This document shows, piece by piece, positions 48,192-59,100 of a DNA stretch of 64,000 bases. The notes under the pieces are model-generated. The model saw nothing but the letters and a program-made list of their open reading frames with translations. It searched no databases and had not been told where the DNA came from. The DNA comes from JBAOHV01 sp037045265 (GTDB lineage: Bacteria; Actinomycetota; Acidimicrobiia; Acidimicrobiales; Microtrichaceae), in the NCBI GenBank assembly GCA_037045265.1, contig JBAOHV010000019.1, positions 124,001 through 188,000 on the forward strand, written 5' to 3'. Position 1 is the stretch's first letter; every line of letters begins with the position of its first letter. The translations under genes and the position numbers were made by a program.

Positions 48192-49535
48192 TCACCCGCG
48201 GGCGCTCCGGTCCCGGGGGACACCTGATGCGCCATCCTCGCGGGTCGCCACTCCGAGCGTCTGGTGCACCGAGATCGTGCCACGCTCGAAACCAACCGCG
48301 GATGCAGCCATGTAGAGCCTCCAGGCCCTTGCAACCGGAGCACCGACGAGCTCGACCGCCTCGGCCCATGAGTCCTCCAGGTTGGCACCCCATGCCCGCA
48401 GGGTGTCGACGTAGTGCTCACGGAAGCACTCGATGTCCCTGACCTCCAGGCCGACGTTCTCCATTGCGAGGACGACCCGGCCCGCGTCCAGGAGCTCGCC
48501 ATCAGGGAACACGTAGCGGCCCACGAAGCTCCGACGAGGGACCCTCGACCCTCCGACGGATGAGATCGCGTGGTTGAGCAACCGGCCGCCGGGTGCCAGC
48601 CGATCCGCGAGGATGCGGAAGTACTCGTCGACGCGGCGCTCGCCGACATGTTCGAACATGCCGACCGAGGCGATCGCGTCGTAGCGTTCTCCACCGAGGT
48701 CGCGGTAGTCCTCGGCGCGGATCTGCACCTGATCCTCGAGGCCGGCGGCACGCACCTGCTCGCGGGCGAACTCCACCTGGTTCAGGCTCACGGTCACCCC
48801 CACCACCTGCGCGTCGAACTCCCTCGCGGCGTGCAACGCCAGCGAGCCCCATCCACAGCCGACGTCGAGCAGTCGGCGTCCCGGCGCATCGTGCAGGCCC
48901 AGCTTGCGGCAGATCAGGTCGAGCTTCGCCCGCTGCGCTGTCTCCAGGGAGAACGTCTGATCGGTGAACAAGGCACACGAGTAGGTCATGGTCGGGCCCA
49001 GGACGTGGCCGTAGAACTCGTTGCAGACGTCGTAGTGGTGACGCACCGCCTCCACGTCACGACGTCGGGAGTGCAGGCGCCCGTGCGGATGGGCCTCGGC
49101 CACGGGCGCCGCCATGGGCATCCCGATGGCACCGCACCGACGCGCCGCCCGGAGACCGGCGATCGTCTCGCGCCTGCTGAGGCGACCGCTCCCGAGGGCG
49201 TGCTCCAGCTCGCCGAGCACCGCCACGATGTCGCCCTGGATGTCGATCTCACCGGTTGCGAAGCAGCGTCCGAAACCCAGTTCACCGGGCGACCAAACGA
49301 GCCGTCGGATCGCCGTGGGGCTGAGAACCCTGATCCATCCGGCGGGGCGGCGGGGACCGGTCGCGGAGCCGTCCCAGAACTCGATGCGCAACGGCGGACC
49401 GTCGGGGAACCACGCGTCCAACAACGGCGAGACGAGCTCGGCCGCCGATCCGGGCTCGGGGCCGCCGACGACCTCGGGCTGCCGAGAGGCCGCGCTCTGC
49501 GAGCGGGCGGGTTTCGTGGGCATGTCCGGGCACAT
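48192..49535 (-). CDS. cfa: Cyclopropane-fatty-acyl-phospholipid synthase family methyltransferase
   Basis: A 447-residue SAM-dependent enzyme that adds a methylene or methyl group to unsaturated acyl chains of phospholipids. An N-terminal lipid-binding part ('SPGELGFGRCFATGEIDIQG') precedes the methyltransferase with 'HHYDVCNEFYGHVLGPTMTY', motif I 'LLDVGCGWGSLALHAA' and 'IASVGMFEHVGERRVDEYF'. The C-terminal 'ECFREHYVDTLRAW' is typical. The frame is intact. Whether it cyclopropanates or makes 10-methyl chains cannot be told, since no UfaA/BfaA-type reductase is adjacent. Confidence 0.9.
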   Translation of the reverse strand: MCPDMPTKPARSQSAASRQPEVVGGPEPGSAAELVSPLLDAWFPDGPPLRIEFWDGSATGPRRPAGWIRVLSPTAIRRLVWSPGELGFGRCFATGEIDIQGDIVAVLGELEHALGSGRLSRRETIAGLRAARRCGAIGMPMAAPVAEAHPHGRLHSRRRDVEAVRHHYDVCNEFYGHVLGPTMTYSCALFTDQTFSLETAQRAKLDLICRKLGLHDAPGRRLLDVGCGWGSLALHAAREFDAQVVGVTVSLNQVEFAREQVRAAGLEDQVQIRAEDYRDLGGERYDAIASVGMFEHVGERRVDEYFRILADRLAPGGRLLNHAISSVGGSRVPRRSFVGRYVFPDGELLDAGRVVLAMENVGLEVRDIECFREHYVDTLRAWGANLEDSWAEAVELVGAPVARAWRLYMAASAVGFERGTISVHQTLGVATREDGASGVPRDRSARG

Positions 49536-49675
49536 GGGCGCGACTCCAGGTTCAACTGCGCCGGCCCGCCCCGGCCGACGCCGGTGGTGACCACAGGTTA
49601 TGTGTCGTCGGTCACCTCTGCCACGACAACTGAACCGACGCTCCTGTCACTGCACCGTCCAGGGAGCCACGCCGC

Positions 49676-50275
49676 TCAGGATCGTGCAGCGAGCATCAGC
49701 GCGGCGCAGATGTCGACCAGGTCCCCCCGGAACTCCTCGGCCGACAGATCCAGCACGACCCCCTCGTCCATGCGTCTGGCGCGTTCGGCCGCCGTGGCCG
49801 TCAGGACCATGATCATGGCGACCACGCGCTCGCGCCGCAGGGGTGCAGGCAGGTCCGGGCGTTGCTCGATCTCGTCGAGGATCGACGCCAGATGTGCAGT
49901 CGTCGCCGTGTCCGACTCGACCCGCCAGACCGCGAACCTGCCGCGCAGCTGCGCGACTATCCGCACATAGGAGCGACCGGATTCTTCCTCGAGCAGGTCC
50001 ACGTACGGATCGACGAGGCAGCGGACCAGATCGTGCACGGTCGGGGCGGCACCGAGCCTTGAGCGCATCTCGCCACGACGCTGGTCGACAGGGCCGCCGC
50101 GTCGCGCGAGGAGCTCCGACAGGAGCCCCTCGCGCGAACCGAAGTGGTAGCTGACCGCCGACTGATTGCGTTGGTCGGCAGCGTCGATGATCTGACGGGA
50201 GGTGACTCCGGCGATCGACGACCGTGCGAAGAGGCGCTCCGCTTCGTCGAGCAGTCGCTCACGGGTGGAGCCCAC
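49676..50275 (-). CDS. TetR family repressor, probably of the LLM gene
   Basis: A 199-residue TetR protein. The N-terminal helix-turn-helix reads 'RERLLDEAERLFARSSIAGV', 'SRQIIDAADQ' and 'SAVSYHFGSREGLLSELL'. The C-terminal ligand/dimer domain has no named family. Start GTG at 50275, eight bases after the LLM stop, so it is co-transcribed with the LLM oxidoreductase. The large inverted repeats before the LLM gene are its likely binding site, which would make the operon autoregulated. The frame is intact. Confidence 0.9.
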   Translation of the reverse strand: MGSTRERLLDEAERLFARSSIAGVTSRQIIDAADQRNQSAVSYHFGSREGLLSELLARRGGPVDQRRGEMRSRLGAAPTVHDLVRCLVDPYVDLLEEESGRSYVRIVAQLRGRFAVWRVESDTATTAHLASILDEIEQRPDLPAPLRRERVVAMIMVLTATAAERARRMDEGVVLDLSAEEFRGDLVDICAALMLAARS

Positions 50276-50283
50276 GGATTCAG

Positions 50284-51489
50284 TCAGTCCAGCGGGATGA
50301 GCGCGTTCTCGGGGATGACCTCGACCGTCAGGCCCTCGGGCATGGGTTCGGCGAAGTCGGGGTGCCTGCGCTTGGACTCTCGCCGGAACCGAGTGGTCCG
50401 GTGCTCGGGGTCGGTGTCGAAGTTCGGGATGACCTCGGTTCCGAACAGCTCGAGCATCTCGAATACCTCTTCGTGTTCGAAGCCTTCGTTCGGGAGGCCG
50501 AACACGAGCTGGTCACAGCCGACGTCCTGGTATTTGGCGATCTGCTCGTTGACCTCGTCGGGGTTGCCGCACAGCAGGTACCCCTTCTCGATCAGGAAGT
50601 CGAGGGTCGCGTCGCTGTCGATGCTCGGCGGGGAGTCCGGCCAGATGACCGCGTTCTTCTGCTTGGGCATGGTCGAGTGGTAGAGGTTGACCATCGTGTT
50701 CAGGTAGCCACGACCCGACGACATGGCGATCTCACGGGCACGCTTGGAATCGGCCACGCACACGACGGCGTTGGTCATCATGACGTTGTCGTTCATGAAC
50801 TGGCCGAGCGGCTCGGTGCAGTTGGCGATGCCTTCCTTGTAGGCGTCGATGCGCCCCTTCAGGTTGTGGACGGGCTCGAAGTTGAAGGCGATCGCACCGA
50901 TGCCGAGCTCGCCCGCCTGGGTGAAGGTCCCCGGGTTGCCGCATCCGACCCACATCGGCGGATGACCGACGCCGTAAGGCTTGGGAAGGATGTTGTGGGG
51001 GGTGGGCACCTTGAAGAACTGGCCGTCGAAGGTGTAATCGCGTTGTTCGAACATGCGCAGGATCTCGGGGGCGACCTCGTTCCACATCTCCTTGGTCTCA
51101 GATGTGTGCAGGTCGAAGGTCTGCATCTCGTGCTCGCCCGCACCGCGACCGGTGCCCCACTCGTAGCGACCCTGGGTCACGTGGTCGAGCATCGCCACAC
51201 GTTCGGCGTTGCGCACAGGCCGGTTCACCGGCGGCGACAGGTTCATGATCGCCGAACCCAGGTGGATCCGTTCGGTCTTGGCAGCCACGTAGGGGATGAC
51301 GCACTCGGGGGCGGACATGTGGGAGTACTCAGTCAACGCGTGATGCTCACCGAACCAGGCGTACTTCCAGTTGTACGAGTCGGCGTGTATCGCGTACTGC
51401 ATCTCACGCTCGAGCATCGTGTGCTCTGCGTCAGGGTTGTGCGCCGCTGGCCCCGGCAGGTAGCCGTTGAGGAAAAGGCCGAACTCCAT
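50284..51489 (-). CDS. LLM class flavin-dependent oxidoreductase
   Basis: A 401-residue luciferase-like monooxygenase using reduced flavin (FMNH2 or F420H2). 'YAWFGEHHALTEYSHMSAPE', 'TERIHLGSAIMNLSPPVNRP' and 'YEWGTGRGAGEHEMQTF' are characteristic, as is 'MWVGCGNPGTFTQAGELGIG'. The frame is intact. AGGGGG precedes the ATG by about six bases. It shares an operon with a TetR gene and has a palindromic control region upstream, suggesting induction by its own substrate. Substrate unknown. Confidence 0.9.
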   Translation of the reverse strand: MEFGLFLNGYLPGPAAHNPDAEHTMLEREMQYAIHADSYNWKYAWFGEHHALTEYSHMSAPECVIPYVAAKTERIHLGSAIMNLSPPVNRPVRNAERVAMLDHVTQGRYEWGTGRGAGEHEMQTFDLHTSETKEMWNEVAPEILRMFEQRDYTFDGQFFKVPTPHNILPKPYGVGHPPMWVGCGNPGTFTQAGELGIGAIAFNFEPVHNLKGRIDAYKEGIANCTEPLGQFMNDNVMMTNAVVCVADSKRAREIAMSSGRGYLNTMVNLYHSTMPKQKNAVIWPDSPPSIDSDATLDFLIEKGYLLCGNPDEVNEQIAKYQDVGCDQLVFGLPNEGFEHEEVFEMLELFGTEVIPNFDTDPEHRTTRFRRESKRRHPDFAEPMPEGLTVEVIPENALIPLD

Positions 51490-51528
51490 CTGTGCCCCCT
51501 AGTCGATGTTCGCCGAACGCGTCTCGGA

Positions 51529-51575
51529 TAGAACGCGTTCTAATGTGGGTCATTAGCTAATGTACCCCATTAGAA
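51529..51575. promoter_or_regulatory. Composite palindromic operator upstream of the LLM-TetR operon
   Basis: TAGAACGCGTTCTA (51529-51542) is a perfect 14-base palindrome. It overlaps a second, larger dyad at 51538-51575, whose arms TTCTAATG..CATTAG and CTAATG..CATTAGAA mirror each other with one offset base in each arm and centre on the perfect CATTAGCTAATG (51551-51562). The region is AT-rich compared with its surroundings. It lies 40-86 bases before the LLM start and is the best TetR operator candidate in the window. Confidence 0.75.
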
Positions 51576-51606
51576 CCGCGGGGTCACGCGGCGTCCGCCA
51601 GGCCCC

Positions 51607-52374
51607 TCAACCCAGCACGACGGGCACCACGGTGGCCTCCCACAGAGACCCGTCCTCCATGTTGAGCGTCGAGAAGACGATCACGCCCTCGCTGCCCGCG
51701 GCGGAATAGGCGAGCTCGCCCTCGAAGGGACCGAACTCGCCATTGGCCCCGCCGGTGACGAAACCGGTCGCCAGGGATTCAGCGGAGCCGCGCATGCGCA
51801 CGGCCACGTCGACGGTGCCCTCGAACGCCGTGCTGGTTCCCCGGAGCTCGGCGGGAGAGGTGACCGTCGATCCGTTGAGCGCAGGGTCAGCAACGATGTT
51901 CGGTGTGCTCGCCCCCACGACGAACCACTGAGTGCCCGAGCCGTGCTGCACGAGCTCGACCATCGTGACTGGACCGGTCGCCCGTGGACGGACCTCGACC
52001 GTCGCCCGTCCATCGCCGCCCATCACCGCGTCGCCGACGACCGGGGAGGTGAAGCCCACGAACTCGGTCGCGAACCTGGTGGCCACCTCAGCCGGGTCGC
52101 TCGATGTCTCTTCGGCGCCTGCAGCGGGCCAGACGATGCTGCCTGGCAGGGCAGGGACACTCGTCGCCGGTTCCGCTGGCGACTGACCACCTGCGGTGGA
52201 GTCCGGGGCGGTCGACTCCGAGACGCCGGACTTGGTGGTGGTCGTCGAGCGATCAGATGTGTCGTCCTCGCCGCACCCGGCGCCGACGACCGCCAGCAAC
52301 ACCAGAACGCCAACCGTGGCCCGAGCCGGGCGACGGGGACTCCTCCCCGTGCCGAATCCGCTGATCGAAACCAT
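51607..52374 (-). CDS. Lipoprotein with Gmad2-like domain
   Basis: About 255 residues. A long basic signal peptide ends in a lipobox, 'VGVLVLLAVVGAGC', followed by a Thr/Ser-rich linker. The C-terminal half resembles the Gmad2 immunoglobulin-like domain of spore-germination-type and other surface proteins: 'STAFEGTVDVAVRMRG', 'GANGEFGPFEGELAYS', 'VIVFSTLNMEDGSLWEATVV'. It is anchored outside the membrane. The ATG at 52374 is preferred; a GTG two codons upstream is possible. It is divergent from a TetR gene with about 120 bases between. Function unknown. Confidence 0.75.
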   Translation of the reverse strand: MVSISGFGTGRSPRRPARATVGVLVLLAVVGAGCGEDDTSDRSTTTTKSGVSESTAPDSTAGGQSPAEPATSVPALPGSIVWPAAGAEETSSDPAEVATRFATEFVGFTSPVVGDAVMGGDGRATVEVRPRATGPVTMVELVQHGSGTQWFVVGASTPNIVADPALNGSTVTSPAELRGTSTAFEGTVDVAVRMRGSAESLATGFVTGGANGEFGPFEGELAYSAAGSEGVIVFSTLNMEDGSLWEATVVPVVLG

Positions 52375-52493
52375 GAGCACCTCGCCTCGGTCGTCCGATG
52401 CAGACGATACGTCCCGTTTCCGTCTTGCACGGACAGAGTGGGTTCACCTGTCGATGCCGCCGTTTCGGGTCCACCCGCACCTAGCATCCGGCG

Positions 52494-53054
52494 ATGGGAA
52501 CGGGCGATTCTCCCGCACAGTCCAGGACCTCGCGTGCAGAGGGCATGGCGAACATGGTCGCCGCTACGCGCGACCTGCTCGGCGAACGGTCTGCCGAGCT
52601 GATCACGATCCGCGATGTGGCGGAGGCGTCGGGACACCACCACCGTTTCGTCCAGGCGTGGTTCGGCGGCAAGGTCGGCCTGTTCCGGGCGGTGTTCGAC
52701 CAGCTGGTCGACGAGATCAGCGTGGACCGGAGCACTCTGCTCGAGCGCACTTCGTTGCAGCCGAGGACCCGCACCCTGATCCAGTTGCTGAACTGGCTGG
52801 TCGCGACAGAACCCGAGCAGTTCGACTCAGGACGTGCCACACCGCTGGTCGACAGGTTCACCGAGAGCTACGCCGAGCTCGGCTTCGACGCTCCCACAGC
52901 CCGCCTGCTGGCCGTCCGATTGGTCGCCACGACGATGTCTCTCGTGTTGTTCGAAGGTGTCCTCGGCGTGACCGACTCGGGTCTAGCCGACCACATGGGA
53001 CTTGAAAGGGAGATGGTCGCGGCGCTGCTGGCCTGGCGAGCGGGCGGTGCATGA
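52494..53054 (+). CDS. TetR family transcriptional regulator
   Basis: A 186-residue TetR protein: 'MVAATRDLLGERSAELITIR', 'DVAEASGHHHRFVQAWFGGK' (recognition helix with the unusual HHHRF) and 'GLFRAVFDQLVDEI'. The C-terminal domain is short. The frame is intact. It is divergent from the Gmad2 lipoprotein gene, the usual arrangement of a TetR and its target, but I see no clear palindrome between them. Its target could instead be the giant surface protein that ends next to it. Confidence 0.85.
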   Translation: MGTGDSPAQSRTSRAEGMANMVAATRDLLGERSAELITIRDVAEASGHHHRFVQAWFGGKVGLFRAVFDQLVDEISVDRSTLLERTSLQPRTRTLIQLLNWLVATEPEQFDSGRATPLVDRFTESYAELGFDAPTARLLAVRLVATTMSLVLFEGVLGVTDSGLADHMGLEREMVAALLAWRAGGA

Positions 53055-53116
53055 ACACCACCCGCCGTCCACGCCGCCCCGATCAGCACCCAGCTCAGCG
53101 GTCCTACCGGCAGCCC

Positions 53117-56100
53117 TCAGGCTTCCTCGTCGTCGCCACGTCTCCGCAGGGCCGCCCACCGGTTGCCGCGGCTGAGGAACCAACCTGCTCCTGCGAGAAG
53201 CATGAGCAGCGCCAGCGACGCTCCCGGGTTGTCGCCCAGGGCCGAGATGAGACCTGTGACCGGCCCGTCGTCGGATGCACTCTCGGGGGTCTCTTCGGCG
53301 ACAGCCTCGCCGAGGGGCCGCTCCCGCGATCCAGCTGTGGATCGATGATCGCTGGTGGCACCCGATGGACCCTCGTCGCTGCTTTGCAGCTCCGCTGCCT
53401 CGGGCGAGCTCGTGCCGCCGGCGTCCCCTTCCTCGCCAGCACCGACCCCACCGGAGGAATCTCCCACCGTGATCAGAGGATCCACGTCACCGGGCAGCGG
53501 AGCGTCGGCGAGCCCCGGCTGGTACCGCGGCACGCTCACCGACGGTGACGACGGCTCCGATGTGGTCGGGTTCGGCGTCGGATCGAGGTCGGGCTCCGGG
53601 TCCGGATTGGCGACGGCTACCGCCGTGACCTGAACGAACTGCCCGGCGGACAGAGCAGGGGCGACGTCATCGTTGCCCGGCTGGCTGGCGACGATGGCAC
53701 ATGACCCCGCCTCGATCGCAGTCAGGACTCCGTCGACGAGCACACAGACCGACCCGGTGCCATCGCTTGGATCGGACACGACCGACAACGACGGTGACAG
53801 CCCGGCGTCCGACACGACGATCGGCGAGTAGGTCCGACCGACCACGAACGGCGACGGTGCCGTGGTGCGGAACTCGAGACGCTGCCCGGCACGGCTGATG
53901 TCGACCGTTGCGCTCGTCGGCACGGTGACCGAGTAGTTCGCAGCGTCGGCTCCCTCGAGAACAACCGGCACCGCCGTCAGGTCGACGACACGGTCCTCGC
54001 CAGCACCCGGGTCCCGCAGGGCTGCGGCGAGGGCGCCGTCGACGACCGACACGTCATCGCCGTCGACCGCTCCAGTCAACTCCAGGTCGAGATCGACCTC
54101 TGTGGTGCCGTCGTAGGACCGCGGAACCGGGGTGACGGCCAGCGTCAGGACACGCCTTGCGATGACGAGAGTCGCCACCTCGCTGCCGCCGATGGCGTCG
54201 TGGACCACCGAGGTGGTCACCCTGTAGGTGCCCGCAGCGCTCGGGGGTGTCGAGGATGGCCCGTAGGTGGTACCGGAGATCCCGACGAAGCTCCGTGCGA
54301 CGTTCAGACCCGCTGGTTCGACGACCGTCTCGAGTTCGACCGGGTCCCCGTCGTAGATCGCCGCGAGACCGCCCGTCGTGACGGACGCCAGTGTCGTGAA
54401 CGAGACGGCGTCGCCGACAGAGGTGAAGACCCCTCGGGCCGCCACGGCCCTGGCGAAGTAGGTGGTACCAGCAGCGAGTCCGCTCAATTGGGCATCGACC
54501 GAGGTGTCTCCCGAGCCCGCCACCGCCGACTGCGTCGCCGCAACCAGGGTGGCGGCTGGGGTGCCGAGGTCATCGGCGTCGTCTGCGTACTCGAAGCCGA
54601 TCGAGGTCGATTGTCCTCGTGCGTCCACGACTCCCGAGATCGTCGCCGTCGATGTGGATACGCCGCTGATGGCACCTGTGCCCACGGTCGGCGGGCTGAC
54701 CGTCGCCGCCGCACCGACGCCCGCGGCAGAGATCATCGCCACGCTCAACGAGTAGTCGTCGGCTCCTTCCGGCAGCGTGACCGTCGCCGAGGTGCCTTGC
54801 GTGGCCGAGTGGACGAGTGTGAGCCGGGTGGATGCCTGCTCGTACTGGATCAGGTAGCCGCTGATCGCCTGGGAGCCGGCAGCACCAGCGGTCCAGCTCA
54901 GCTGCGCCCGTCCTCCACCGGTCACGACGGAGTCGAGCGTCGGAGCGGCTGGCACGACAGCCCCGGTGATGGCCGACGTGCCGCGGCGCGCTGCGCGGCC
55001 CGGCACCGGCAGCGTTGCGTGCCTCGATCGTGAAGTAGTAGCTGGTTCCGGGGCTGAGCCCGGTGACCGTGTGCGATGTGTCGGTGGTCTGGTAGCTCGC
55101 CACGATCGAACCCTCGGTGCGTGCCGACCAGCGGATGATGTTGTACTCCGTAATCGGGCTGCCGTTGTCGTGAGCTTCGTCCCAGTCGAGGGTCACCGAG
55201 GTGCCCGACGGAGAGGCGACGAATCCTTCGATCGCTGAGGGCAGGCCGAACGGCCGGCCGGTGCGCACGTTGGATGCCGCGCCGCCGCCGACGGCGTTCA
55301 CGGCCCGGATGGCGACCGTGTAGTCCTGCCCGTTGCTGAGCCCGGCGAGCATCATCGGCGAGCTCGTTCCGGCTGCGTTGCGCCACTCACCGCCGTTGAG
55401 CTGATACTGGTACCCGGTGACCGGCGTTCCGCCGTTCGAGCCCGGCGCGATGAAGCTCGCCTGCATGTACTGGCTGCCGGCCGTGAGTCCGGTGAGGTTC
55501 GGGGCCGACGGCACGGCGAGCGGTGTGGCGGATGCCAGCGAGCTGACCGCACCGCTGCCTGCCGCGTTCACCGCGCTCACGCGGAACAGATAGGTGGTGC
55601 CGTTCGTCAGCCCCGTGACGACGGCGCTGTTGGTGGCCGAGGTCGCGTCGGCGAAGGTGGTCCATGGCCCAGAGGCGCTGGTCGCGAACTGCACTACGAA
55701 GTCGCTGACTGCGCTGCCGCCGTCGTTCGTCGGCGGGGCCCAACTCAGCGAGGCCGAGGAGTCCAGACCAGTTGCGGAGAACTCGCTCACCGCTGCCGGC
55801 ACGGTTCGTGGTGTAGCGCTCGCCGTCGGCGAAGCGGGGCCGACACCAGCTGAGTTGACCACGCGGACCTCGACCTCGTAGCTCCGGCCCGTCGCGAGCC
55901 CTGAGATGGTGAACGGCTCGGCCGTCGTCTCGGCCGAAGTCCAGGAACCGCCGTCGAGGCGGTACTGGTAGCCGCTCAGCGGTGAACCACCGTCATCGGT
56001 GCTCACGTCCACCTGGATCGAGGTAGCAGCTGGAGTGAGCGACGTGATCGACACGGTCGGAACCCCTACAGGTCGGACAGCCACCCTCGGGGCGCTGGAT

Positions 56101-59100
56101 GGGCCGGTACCGGCTGCGGTGATGGCAACGACCGCCACGTGCAGCGTCGTCCCGTTGTCCAACCCCGCGATGTCGCAGGTCGTCGGGCCCGTAGTGGTGC
56201 AGCTGGCGACGGCGATGCCGGCGGTGGACTGGTCGTACAGGGTGGCGACGTAGCCCGTGACGGGTGCACCACCGTCGTCGGAGGGTGCCGACCAGGTGAT
56301 CGATGCCGATCCGTCACCCGCTACCGCGGCGATCGACCGTGGTGACCCTGCCAGCGTGCCGCGGCGCGCCGCTCACTGGTCCGGCCTCGTCGCCGTCGCC
56401 GAGCGCATTCACCGCCCGCACGCGGATGTCGTAGTTCTGACCGTTGACCAGGCCGCCGATCGTGAACGTGCTGCTCGACGATCCGGTGTCCACCCATGCG
56501 CCACCGTCGACCCGGTACTCGATGCGTGTCAGCGCCGAACCACCGTCCCCACCAGGCGTGAAGTCGACGACCAGCGAACGATCACCGCTGGTGAGGGTGA
56601 GCGCGCCTGGAGCATCAGGAGCGCCGAGTGGCGCTATCAGCGTGGAGACCGACGCTGCACCGGCACCGGCCGTGTTCAACGACCGGATCTGGACGGTGTA
56701 GAGGCGACCGTTGACCAGCGCAGCGCCGGATCCGGAGTCGACGTCGATGACCAGGGGCGAGGCGGTGGTCCCGGTCGAACGGGTCCTCCACGTGACACCA
56801 CCGTCGGTGGAGAACTGGTGGCCCGTGATCGGGTCGCCGCCGTCATTGCCTGCGGTGAAGGTGACCGTGAGCTGACCGTCTCCGGCGCTGACGCCGGTCA
56901 CCTCGGGAGCGTCCGGGGTCGCCCGCACGACGATCGGGACTGCAACAGAGCCAACGCCTGCGCCGACAGCGTTCTGTGCACGGACACGGAACTGGTAGGT
57001 CCGCAACAAGAGGCCGGAGAGTCGTACCTCCGGAGCCAGGGTTCCGCTGTCGGTCCAGGCGCCACCGTCCAGGCTGTACTGGTAGCCGGTCATCGCCGCT
57101 CCACCGTTGGCCGGAGGGTCGAACGTGATCCGGGCGGTCGATCCCGCCACGTCGACGCGGTCGACCACGGGTGCCCCGGGGACCGTGGTGGTGAACCCGT
57201 CGGCGACGGCCGATGCCGCGCCCGGACCGGCTGCGTTCACGGCGCGTATCTCGACGGGGTAGGTCTGGCCACCGACCAGCGCGCTGGTGCCGTCGCCCGA
57301 CAGCGTTGTGATGCGCAGCGGCGAGCTCGTCGCCCCTGTTGCACGGTTGCGCCAGGTGGCGCCGCCGTCGGTCGAGTACTGGTAGGTCGTGAGCGGGCTT
57401 CCGCCGTCATCGGTCGGGGCCGAGAAGTCCACGTCGATCCATCCGCCTGCACCGCTGACGGTCCCGGAGTCGATGGTCGGCGCCGAGGGGACGGTTCTCG
57501 GGGTTGCGGGCTGCGATGCCGACGAGGCACCAGCACCCGCAGCGTTCACCGCACGGAACCGCACCTGGTAGTTCGTTCCGTTGTCCAGCCCCGTGATCAG
57601 GATCGGGCTCGACTGCGACGATGGGCTGCGCGTCACCCAAGATGCGCCGTTGTCGGTCGAGTACTGGTAGTTCGTGATCGGAGAACCGCCGTTCGGCCCT
57701 GCGATCACGTCGATGAGGAGGCTGCGGTCTCCTGCTGTGACTGCGCCAACCGTCGGCGCTTCCGGCGTGCCCTTGGCCGTGACCGAAGAGGTGTTCGAGG
57801 CCGCACCGGCCCCCTGGGCATTGACTGCTCGGAGGCGCACCGGGTAGCTCTGGCCACCGACCAGACCGCTGATCGTCAACGGACTGGTGAGGCCGGCTGG
57901 GTTGCGAGCGACCCAGGTGTCGCCGCCGTCGATCGAGTACTGCACGTTCGTGATGGCGCTGCCGCCGTCCGAACCCAGGCTGTACGACACCTGCACAGCA
58001 CCGGTGTCGAGAGCGACCGCCGAGATCGCCGGAGCTGCGGGAACTGCCACCGGAGCAGCACTCACGCTGGTCGAAGGCGGACTGGCACCTGCGGCGTTCA
58101 CCGCCCTCACCTCGACTCCGTAGGTCGTCCCGTTGAGGAGCCCGCCGATGACGAACGGCTCGGCCGCCGAACCTGTCGAGATCCACGGACCGGAGCCATC
58201 CAGGCGGTACTCGTAGCGGATCAGGTCCGCTCCCCCATCGCTCGTCGTGGCCAGGTCGATCACCAGCGAGCCGTCCGCCGGAGTGGCGGCCGAGACAACG
58301 GGTGCGTCAGGAGTGGTGAACGGCGTCGCCGACGCGACAGCCGAGTACTGGCCGGTCCCGGCAGCGTTGACCGCAGCGACTCGGAACAGGTGGTCGGTGC
58401 CGTTGGGGAGCCCTGTGACCACGGTCGCCGTGGTCGTGCCCACACCCTCGGAGATGGTCGTCCACGGTCCGCCCTGTGAGGTTGCGCGCTGCACGACGTA
58501 GTCGGTGACTGCTGAGCCGTTGTCTGAACCAGGTGGGTTCCAGGCCAGCGCCACGGCCCCCGCTGACGGGGTGGCCACGAGCGCGTCGGGTGCACCGGGC
58601 ACCGCCCGCGGCGTTCCGGTCGCCGACGGCGAAGGACCGCTGGCACCCACGACATTGCGGGCGCGTACCCGGAAGTCGTACTCGGTGCCGTTGCGCAGAC
58701 CAGCAAGGGTCAGCTGGTTCCCGCTGTGAGCTGCCGATTGCCAATCCCCGTCGTGCAGGCTGTACTCCCAACCGGTGACCGGGCTGTGAGTGGCACCGTC
58801 GCTCACCTGCACCAGCAGACGCGCCGTCGAGCGGTGTGACCGAATCGATCGAAGGCGCCGCGGGCACGTCGCTCGCCATGACGCCCTGCGGCATCGCTGC
58901 AGAGTCCGGCCCCGTGGCCACCGCGTTCACTGCAGCGATCCGGAACCAGTAGGTCGTTCCGTTGGTGAGACCGGTGACAGACGCGGACAGCGCTGTCGAG
59001 ACACCGTCGGCGAAGGTCGTGTAGGTGCCATTGAGCGAGGTTGCGTACTCGACTACGTAGTCGGTGATCGGTGCGGATCCGCTGGTGGTGGGGGCGAGCC

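Noticed and set aside
56257..58479. 740-codon plus-strand frame opposite the FN3 array
   Set aside because: The complement of repeated FN3 codons gives an open frame rich in Arg/Asp/Val with no domain; the FN3 protein explains the region.
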